In this document: positions 56,776 through 64,000 of the stretch, one piece after another | How positions within the stretch are numbered: position 1 is the stretch's first letter | Layout: the number at the start of each line of letters is the position of its first letter | From: Erinaceus europaeus | Taxonomy: Eukaryota > Chordata > Mammalia > Eulipotyphla > Erinaceidae | DNA: 64,000 nucleotides | Reading direction: 5' to 3' | Assembly (NCBI RefSeq): GCF_950295315.1 | Contig: NC_080166.1 | Location: 100,480,999 to 100,544,998, forward strand | Position numbers and translations under genes: made by a program | Notes under the pieces: generated by a model | What the model was told of the DNA's origin: nothing | Database searches by the model: none | What the model saw: the letters and a program-made list of their open reading frames with translations, nothing else

Positions 56776-57645
56776 CGAAAGACATTAATTTGTCCTATTT
56801 TGACGCGCTCACCCCCAACAGTGCTATATAAATATTCATTGCATGACATAAAGTATTGAGAGCCCTGGGAGGTAAGTAGCTTTTACTCTTTTTCTGGTTA
56901 GCACTGGTCTTAGTGTCCTGTGACTTGAGGTGTGTGTTTGCATCCAACATCAGTGCAGTTGGGTTAGGGGAGGGGGCCAACTGGGGAGTCTAGAGCCTGT
57001 GTTTAGGGCCCCTGGCTACTCTCATGCCTCCCTCTCTCACAGGGAGCTCAGTATTTCATATCAAATCAACCTGTAAAACAGCACCTACCCTGAACATTTC
57101 TGCTGCCATCAAGTCAAAGAGACATCTCTACCTATCCTGCTCATCAATGAAAAGAGAGATTCAGAGAAGGAAAGTAAGTTATGGACCTGAAACTGAGTGA
57201 GTTCCTTCCATCAGGCTGCACCAGATTTAGCTGGTGTCTTTATAATTCCTGGCTGCCATTTTCAGGCCAGAAAGAAACAGAGGCAGGGGGAGAGAGGCAG
57301 ACACAGAATTGTACATAACCCGTCCCCCCTCCAGTTTCCTGTGTTGGGCAAAGCATCCCCCTCCCAGGTGAGCTAACTTGGGGCAAAGAACTCACTATAC
57401 TTTTGACATACCCCATCCAAGACCACCAATGTTCTGACCAGTAACTGTAGCACATTAAAAGCCCTAGGTGAGTGAAATATGATTTGATAGGAAAGGACAT
57501 GCAGAAGAAACATAGTAAGTTACAAATTTAGGGTGACAATATAATGAAATAGATAAAAGAAAAAAATCCAACAAACTGCCCCTTATCATTAATACTTTTC
57601 TCTCAAGTTAGGTGGTAACAATTCAAAACTAAAAACGCTCAGCCC
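56776..57645. other. No gene or clear repeat seen
   Basis: About 0.9 kb of mixed composition. An 86-codon antisense open frame (57,240-57,500) has no recognisable domain. Confidence 0.45.
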
Positions 57646-57646
57646 C

Positions 57647-58190
57647 TCCTTATTTATTTATTTACTTATGAAAAAGGAAACACTGACAAAACCATAGTAT
57701 AAGAGGGGTACAACTCCACACAATTCCCACCACCAGAACTCCATATCCCATCCCATCCCCTGATAGCTTTCCTATTCTTTAAAACTCTGGGAGTATGGAA
57801 CCAAGGTCATTGTGGGATGCAGAAGATGGAAGGTCTGGCTTCTGTAATTGCTTCCCCACTGAACATGGGTGTTGACAGGTCGATCCATACTCCCAGTCTG
57901 CCTCTTTCTTTCCCTAGTGGGGTGGGGATCTGCAGAAGAAGAGTTCCAGGACACATTGTTTGGGTTGTCTGTTCAGGGAAGTCTGGTTGGAATCATGCTA
58001 GCATCTGGAACCTGGTGGCTGAAAAGAGAGTTAACATACAAAGCCAAACAAATTGTTGATCAGTCATAAACTTAATGACTGGCATAGTGCAGATGAAGAG
58101 TTGGGGGGGGGTGTTCCATTTTATAGATAGCTACTAGGCATATTTTAGTTATATTCCAAAGGGCCTGTGTCAACCCCTCTTTTTTATAGC
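57647..58190 (-). mobile_element. L1 3' end, long distal module with older-type proximal module
   Basis: 57,647-58,105 matches the shared distal module closely ('aactccacacaattcccacc' to 'gagagttaacatacaaagcc'). After the G run at 58,104 the sequence turns to 'ttccattttatagatagcta' and 'ttccaaagggcctgtgtcaa', like 31,100-31,145 and unlike the 33-42 kb copies. Confidence 0.78.
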
Positions 58191-58215
58191 TTCTTCATTT
58201 GCTTTTCTAGAGAAA

Positions 58216-58378
58216 GACAACAGAGAGGTTGGGAAAGACAGCACAGTGGTAATGAGGTCTCAGGTTCAATCCCCATCACCACCATCATCTAGTTCTGAGT
58301 AGGGTTCTGGTCTCTCTCTTACTCTCATTATTCCCATAGCTCACTCATTAAAATAAATATTTTTTTAAATAATAAAAA
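58216..58378 (+). mobile_element. SINE, type C, plus strand
   Basis: 'gttgggaaagacagcacagt', 'ctcaggttcaatccccatca', CT run and an AATAAATA tail. The head is diverged. Confidence 0.65.
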
Positions 58379-58446
58379 CTAATATGATCACATTGATTTC
58401 TGTATAAATGATTTCTCACACCATAGCACAGTCTTTGTGTAATGAC

Positions 58447-58500
58447 CCAGGAGGTGGCATGGGAAATAAAACAATGGATTCTCAAATATGTGGTCTTAGA
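58447..58500 (+). mobile_element. SINE fragment, type D, plus strand
   Basis: 'cccaggaggtggcatgggaa' and 'aatggattctcaaatatgtg' match the type D head; the rest is missing. Confidence 0.55.
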
Positions 58501-58850
58501 GAGAGAGCAGAGTGTTATGAGGTCTCAGGCAGAGAACTGGGATACAGGAAGCCGTGACTATGCTGCTGGCCGAAACAGCCAGACTCATGTCCCCAGAAGA
58601 TAGGTCCCTGGGCACCATGGTGCTGCCCTTTATATAGTCACCATCTTCCCACAGTCACTCAGGAGCCAGCTTCACAGGGAACCATTTCTTTGTGTGTACA
58701 GAGAATGCACCTTGTCTGGGTGGTCAGCAGACTCCAGGGCAGAAACAGATTCTCAGACCACATCCCCAGGTCATGTGGGCAACAATAGGAAGAAGCTCCT
58801 TGTGTGCTGGATGGAGGAGAAATGCCCCCCCCTTCTCTCTCTCTCTCTCT
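58501..58850. other. Unassigned GC-richer block with a TATA-like box
   Basis: Contains 'gccctttatatagtcaccat' near 58,627-58,646 and the near-palindrome 'gggcaccatggtgctgcc'. It might be part of a decayed LTR. No gene is evident. Confidence 0.35.
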
Positions 58851-58852
58851 CT

Positions 58853-59114
58853 TTTAATATTTATTTATTCCCTTTCGTTGCCCTTGCTGTTTTTCATTGT
58901 TGTTGTAGTTATTATTGTTTTCCTCATTGTTGGATAGGACAGAGAGAAATGGAGAGAGGAGGGAAAGACAGAGAGGGAGAAAGATAGACACCTATAGACC
59001 TGCTTCACCGCTTGTGAAGCGACTCCCCTGTAGGTGGAGGGCTGGGGGCTCCAACTGTGATCCTTTTGCTTTGTGTCACCTGGCTTAACCCACTGCATTA
59101 CCACTGGACTCCTG
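58853..59114 (-). mobile_element. SINE, type A, antisense
   Basis: 'tatttattccctttcgttgc', GA-rich body, 'gacctgcttcaccgcttgtg', 'gcgactcccctgtaggtgga' and antisense head. Well preserved. Confidence 0.92.
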
Positions 59115-59115
59115 G

Positions 59116-59345
59116 ATTTATTTATTTATTTATTTATTTAAACATTTATTTATTCCCTTTTTGTTGCCCTTGTTGTTTTTTATTGTTGTAGCTATTATTG
59201 TTGTCTGTCTTTGTTGTTGGATAGGACAGAGAAATGAAGAGAAAAGGGGAAGATAGGGGGAGAGAAGCTCGGACCAGGATCCTTATGCAGGTCCTTGCGC
59301 TTTGCGCCATGTGCGCTTAACCCACTGAGCTACCGCCTGACTCCC
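59116..59345 (-). mobile_element. SINE, type A, antisense, core deleted
   Basis: A TTTA repeat tail, 'tgttggataggacagagaaa', then a jump from the GA-rich body straight to 'gctcggaccaggatccttat' (B box antisense) and head. It sits directly after the previous SINE in the same orientation. Confidence 0.9.
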
Positions 59346-59830
59346 TGACTTTTCTCTTTAGAAGTGAACACTTGCCTGTCCCTAGAGCACCTCTTCACCC
59401 TTGAGCGGTGTAACACCCCAGCCCAAGGATCTCAGGTTCGCCAGCCCCGCTGGGCACTCCCCATTGCTCTGCAGCTGGGTGAATGGGAAGTGCCAACACC
59501 ACAGTCAAGGGGTTCAGAGACCCCTGCAGTCATTTCTCCATGGGGACCCTTGGGGACTGATCCAGGGGGCAGTAGGCAGGGGCACAGGCTCCAGGGCTGG
59601 GGACAGGGACCACAAAAGCAGCCATGTAGGTGACTGGGGGCCAAGGGTGAGTGAGGGCCAAAAATGGACGCCAGAAGCATGACACAAACACAAAACTGTG
59701 GTGCCACATGCTTGTGCTTAGGACAAGCACTTCCTGTCTGAGAATGGCAGAACCACAACCAATGACTATACCGGAAGTGGGCAAGGCCAGAGGCTAGACA
59801 TCCTCCAGGGTTTGTGGAGGATGACAGGGT
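59346..59830. other. Unassigned GC-rich block
   Basis: About 480 bp with GC content well above the surroundings and several CpGs ('gttcgccagccccgctgggc'). Open frames of 89, 93 and 108 codons occur on both strands and overlap, which suggests base composition rather than coding. No splice-site-bounded exon is convincing. Confidence 0.4.
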
Positions 59831-59834
59831 CTGA

Positions 59835-60845
59835 AGTCAGTAAAAAGTAGTACAAAAAAACTGAACAAGCAGCTCTCCTAATAACAGATACATATGGTCC
59901 ACAGACATATGAAGAAATGCTCCACATGACTTATTATGAGTATAAGCTCAATAAAACTTACACAGAGGCAGCCTGGTGGTGGCATACCTGACAGAGTGCA
60001 CATATTACAAAACCCCTGGTCCCCAAACACAAGGCGAAAGCTTTGCGAGAGGTGAAGCACGTCTGTAGGCATCTCTTTGTTTCTATTCCTCTCTGTTACC
60101 CCTTTTTTTCCTCAATTTATGGCTATCTCTATGCAAAAAAAAAAAAGAAAGATTAAAAAAAAAAACTACACTGAGATTCCACCTCACACCTGTGAGAATG
60201 GACTGCACCAACAAAACAGGAGACAACAGATGTTGGAGAGGTTTTGGAATAAAAGGGACTTTTCTGTACTGCTGGTGGGATTTCAAACTGGCCAGCCCCT
60301 TTATAAGGTGATATGGAAGACCTGTAAATAAAAATGAAATGAAATCACCACATGACCAGGCAATGTCACTCTTAGATATTTACTCAAAGGGCATACAAAC
60401 AATTATACAAAAGAGCATAGGTACCCCCATATTCATAGCAACATTATTCATAGTGGCCAAGAGTGAAAGTAGACTAAATACCTATCTGCAGATGACATTC
60501 TAAATATGCTATGTGACATATATTCCATTGAATATAACTCAGCAGTCAAAAAAGATGATGTTGTATGCTTTTGGACAACATGGAACTAGAGGTGACTATA
60601 CCTAGAAAAATAAACAAAGAGATGAAGGACAACTACCAGATGATTTCACTCATGTGGACTCTAAAGAACTGATACACATGAACTTTCAAAGAAAAAAAAG
60701 AAAAAGTAAGCAAACTGTTTCTGAGACTTTTGATAACTATAGTGATTCTTTGGGAGGTGGGAGGGTGGGAACACAGAATTCTGAGTGTGGTGTGGAACTA
60801 TACCCTACAAATGTTATAGCCTAATTGTTTTTAATCAAAAAAGAG
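59835..60845 (+). pseudogene. L1 ORF2 C-terminal relic, split by a SINE
   Basis: 'gaagaaatgctccacatgac' (left part) continues after the SINE with 'gattccacctcacacctgtg', 'ttcatagcaacattattcat' and 'gatgatttcactcatgtgga'. This is the standard order of the ORF2 end and start of 3' UTR. A partial frame (60,077-60,331) includes 'GFQTGQPLYKVIWK'. Older than the 34-41 kb L1 and of a different subfamily. Confidence 0.8.
59965..60160 (+). mobile_element. SINE, type B, plus, inserted in the L1 relic
   Basis: 'cagcctggtggtggcatacc', 'cccctggtccccaaacacaa', 'gaggtgaagcacgtctgtag', CT-rich body and A-rich tail. L1 sequence continues on either side. Confidence 0.82.
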
Positions 60846-61081
60846 AGAAAACCATGAAGATGGGGCTCATTTCACCTCTTTAATCACTGGTTCAGAAAAA
60901 CAAACTGCGATCCCTACCTTCACACACTTAAAACACTGAGCAATATGTTTTCATTCAGAGTCCAACACTCTCAATTACATTTGAATGATATTTCCACTTC
61001 CACTTTATTCTATCTCAAATTTTACTAGGCAAATAGTACTTTAAGCCAATTCTCTTCAATGCAACAGAAAATAAAATTCTT

Positions 61082-61232
61082 TGAGTGGTATGAGAGGTGG
61101 TATAGTGGATAAAACAATGGATTCTCAAGCGTATAGTCCTGAGTTCAAACCCTGGCAGCACATGTACTAGAGTGATGTCTGGTTCTTTCTCTCTTTCCTC
61201 CTTTCTTCCTAAAGAAAATCAAATCTTTGCAA
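61082..61232 (+). mobile_element. SINE, type D, plus strand
   Basis: 'gaggtggtatagtggataaa', 'tggattctcaagcgtatagt', 'ccctggcagcacatgtacta' and a CT run. The tail is short. Confidence 0.85.
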
Positions 61233-61657
61233 ACATTTAAAAGAAAGTGCTCTGAAAGTTTCAACCTGATGTCTAGGGAGACTTGCACTGCATTTGGTTA
61301 AAACACCAACATATGCACAGTATATTTATTAATTGGCTTTTTGAAGTGAACCATGTAAATAATATATGTGTTTGTAGTGTTTTGAAGAAGTGTGATGTAG
61401 TGCACTATCTAGGTGAGCTATTTTCCCAGCCCACAAACAAACTTTTAAAAGGGAGTGGTTCGTTAATACTAAGCTTGCACTTGACTTAATTTATAGAGAC
61501 AGTGAAGCAAAGAGAAAGAATAAAAGAGACCATAGCACTGAAGAGCAGCACACTATCCAAGTGAGAGTTATTTTGCTGGCCTACCCTTGACTCTTGACTA
61601 AAATTCATGGCTTTGTCTTTAGGAAAGAAAGCCTCAGGTATGGAGGTATCACCTATG

Positions 61658-61696
<39 letters not shown>

Positions 61697-61944
61697 CATT
61701 AAATTTACTTAAAATTGTACTGAAAGAGGAAGTGAGAGCTAATAAAAATCTCTTCATTTAAGAAGGATTGGAAAGGCTTTACTTGTACAGGGAAATAAAT
61801 ACCCTCCCACTTATACAAGTTTCTTTGACAAAAGGGTATTTTGAGGGAGGGGTGGAGAGGGGAGGTAGAATGATCACCATTGAAAGAGACATACACCTTC
61901 CTTAAGGGTATTTCTGTATGATCTAAGTACTTTATCTGATTTTT
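61233..61944. other. No gene seen; CA microsatellite and a possible antisense SINE remnant
   Basis: 61,485-61,590 has a GA-rich body and head-like 'agtgagagttattttgctgg', perhaps an old antisense SINE. The rest is unassigned. Confidence 0.4.
61660..61695. repeat. (AC)n microsatellite
   Basis: About 18 uninterrupted AC units. Confidence 0.97.
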
Positions 61945-62801
61945 AAAAATCCTTTGGATAACAGGAACCTCACATTTACACTATAGAGCCGATATTTCCC
62001 CCAGTCCTGGAATCTTAGGGTGGGGCCCACTTTTCTGAATGCTGCTCTCAATTCATATCAAATAATATTGCATCCGTGGATCGCAACCTAATCAACACAA
62101 CAAGTACCACCCCAACATGCTTCACTTCAGACTGTGACCAGAGACTTCAGGTGTGGAATGACAACCCTTCAGCTTCATTTCCTTTCATAGTATTCTCTAA
62201 TTCCATTCCAGGTGGTCCACTTCCCAATAAAGTCCTCAAACCTAGATATAGAACAGGTCCCCTGAGATAGAGCATAGGTTCACATGTACCCATAAACTAG
62301 GGGAAAAATATATACCTGAAAGTAGAAGTACACAAGAACATGCAGGGAATACCCCCCAACACTTCATCTGCACTATTCCAGTCTTTAGGTCCATGATTGT
62401 TCAACAATTTGTTTGGCTTTGTATGTTAACTCTCTTTTCAGCCACCAGGTTCTGGATGCCAGCAAGATGCTGACCAGACTTCCCTGGACAGGCGACCCCA
62501 TCAATGTATACTGGAGCTCCACTTCCTCAGAACCCCACCCTACTAGGGAAAGAGAGAGGCAGACTGGGAGTATGGATCGACCAGTCAACGCCCATGTTCA
62601 GTGGGGGAAGCAATTACAGAAGCCAGACCTTCCGCCCTCTGCAACCCTGGATCCATACTCCCAGAGAGATAGAGAATGGGAAGGCTATCAGGGGAGGGGA
62701 TGAGATATGGAGATTGGGTTATGGGAATTGTGCATAATTGGACCCTCTTATTCTATGGCTTTGTTAATGTCTCCTTTCTTAAATTAAAAAAAAATCCTTT
62801 G
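61945..62801 (+). mobile_element. L1 3' end, long 3'-UTR family, with 12-bp target-site duplication
   Basis: The body at 61,957-62,789 starts 'gataacaggaacctcacatt' and ends in a poly-A. Flanks 'aaaaatcctttg' at 61,945-61,956 and 62,790-62,801 are identical. Sense frames of 96 codons (62,413-62,703) and 77 codons (62,504-62,737) overlap in two frames. Confidence 0.93.
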
Positions 62802-62895
62802 TGGGCTGGGGTGACAACATAGTGCTTAAGCAAGATCTTCATGCCTGAGTCTCTAATGTTCTAGGTTCAATCCACAGCCCAGCATATTATTATAC
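62802..62895 (+). mobile_element. SINE, type C fragment, plus strand
   Basis: 'gggctggggtgacaacatag', 'cttcatgcctgagtctctaa' and 'ggttcaatccacagcccagc'; the CT-rich body is absent. Confidence 0.7.
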
Positions 62896-62997
62896 TAGGA
62901 ATTCATTCCATGTTTTGAAGAGTGCCCTCAATTGATTGTGCCACAACTCATCATCTTACTTCTGTGTCCAAATGGCCTAGCCCTGCCCTGCCAGATG

Positions 62998-63325
62998 AAA
63001 TGAATGTATTCCTAGAAACATATCAGTTGCCTAAGGGGGCGTAGATAGCTTGAACAGGTCAATCACCAGTGCAGGAGTTGAATCCATAATCAAAAATCTT
63101 CCCAAGAACAAAAGGCTAGACTTTTACTAATGATTTCTATAAGATATTCAAAGAAGAACTAACACTGTTTCTTCTCAAACTCTCCAGGATATTGAGGTAG
63201 GGAATCACTCCCAAACACATACTAGGGGGCTAACATAATTTTGATCTCCAAAACAGGAAAGGGCTCTCCCAAATAGAAAACTATAGCCTTAGATCCCTGA
63301 TAAGCATTTTTTCAAAGATCCTCAC
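62998..63325 (+). pseudogene. L1 ORF2 relic, reverse-transcriptase N-terminal region
   Basis: 'cctagaaacatatcagttgc', 'tttactaatgatttctataa' and 'aaagaagaactaacactgtt' correspond to the ORF2 stretch around '[15 protein letters not shown]' in the L1 at 36 kb. Many changes, no long frame. Confidence 0.75.
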
Positions 63326-63326
<1 letters not shown>

Positions 63327-63393
<67 letters not shown>

Positions 63394-63522
63394 TAATAGG
63401 GCTGTAGTACTACTTCATGGCTAGTGAGGCTTCCCCATTGCAGGTGGGGACCAGGGGTTTGAACCTGAATTCTTGCATACAGTAATATTTGCACTCAGTC
63501 AGATGCACCACTGCCTGACAAC
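63327..63522 (-). mobile_element. SINE, type B, antisense, with GA microsatellite
   Basis: A (GA)n run of about 60 bp (63,327-63,389) has replaced the body. Core 'gcaggtggggaccaggggtt' and antisense head 'cagtcagatgcaccactgcc' follow. Confidence 0.82.
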
Positions 63523-63589
63523 CTCAGTGGAAAATTATGAAGTTGATTTCAATCCCTGTGTCTGAAACCTGAGCCCAAGTCACTCTGGG

Positions 63590-63775
63590 GATTTTAGGGT
63601 AGAAAGAATCTAGGAATTCCATTTTAGCTATGTCCCTAGGGGCCCATGACTATCTAGAATTTTTTTTTTCTTTTTTCTTGAGTTTGATAGCTAACATGGA
63701 GTTGGAGAAAAATATTGCCTGAGAAGATGATATCAGAGTAAAGAAAAGAGCTAGAAAGAGCAGAAATTACTCTCT
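63590..63775 (-). mobile_element. L1 3'-UTR piece, older long family (proximal module)
   Basis: 'ccattttagctatgtcccta', 'ggggcccatgactatctaga' and 'gatgatatcagagtaaagaa' parallel 31,105-31,235. Confidence 0.7.
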
Positions 63776-64000
63776 AATATAGCTATTTATATTTAAATTT
63801 TTCATCTAAGCTCACTTCATACTCTATGATTTTATGTGTGTTACATTATACAATTCAAAATTTGTCCTGTCATTTATTTAGAAATGAGATTAGTTTCAGA
63901 ATATTGGAAGATGTTGTAGATTATGATAATTTGGGTTTTTATTACTATTTCAATTTAGTTGTGTGAACAAATAGTCTCTGCAAGATTTTAAATTCAGTGA

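Noticed and set aside
58620..58650. A host gene promoter with TATA box
   Set aside because: The TATA-like string stands alone without a downstream exon or open frame; a decayed LTR is as likely.
61660..61695. Possible CRISPR-like or regulatory repeat
   Set aside because: It is a plain dinucleotide microsatellite; the window is mammalian and CRISPR arrays are not expected.

Overview
This is a mammalian intergenic or intronic window, about 64 kb and mostly AT-rich. It is dominated by retrotransposons, and I found no host protein-coding gene, rRNA or functional tRNA gene. The species call is by repeat signature. Many copies of a tRNA-derived SINE with a canonical B box, a CT-rich body and a CAA/AAT-rich tail match the SINEs I associate with hedgehogs (Erinaceidae, probably Erinaceus or a close relative). 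This rests on recognition, not on a search. SINE types A to D below are my working labels.

Layout: 1-14.7 kb is dense with SINEs, often nested or sharing target sites, plus tails of L1 3' UTRs. 14.7-22.7 kb is the quietest stretch, with little recognisable repeat. 22.7-33 kb holds old L1 relics: an L1M-like 3' end, a decayed ORF2 on the minus strand, and two related 3'-UTR copies side by side. 33-42.4 kb is the centrepiece. A nearly full-length L1 on the minus strand (about 33,966-41,457) has an intact 346-codon ORF1, and its ORF2 is broken by four stop codons, one frameshift and a 1.8 kb insertion. That insertion is itself an L1 3' end in twin-primed (5'-inverted) form with a 14-bp target-site duplication (TSD). 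42.4-53.8 kb is sparser, with two or three candidate solo LTRs. 53.84-56.70 kb is a GC-rich tandem array of 20 units of about 104-146 bp with higher-order organisation, interrupted by one SINE. 56.8-64 kb returns to SINEs, L1 pieces and two unassigned GC-rich blocks.

How the pieces relate: the SINEs end in A-rich tails, and many are flanked by short direct repeats, as expected for L1-driven mobilisation. The L1s here are the likely machinery or its relatives. Several L1 lineages are visible by their 3' ends: a short 3' UTR on the near-intact element; a long 3' UTR (over 1 kb) seen in at least nine copies; an older long type with a different upstream module; and a short type ending in an AATAAAG signal. 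The most interesting leads are the conserved open frames in the long 3' UTR, the modular swap of 3'-UTR segments, the twin-primed L1-in-L1 insertion, and the higher-order tandem array.
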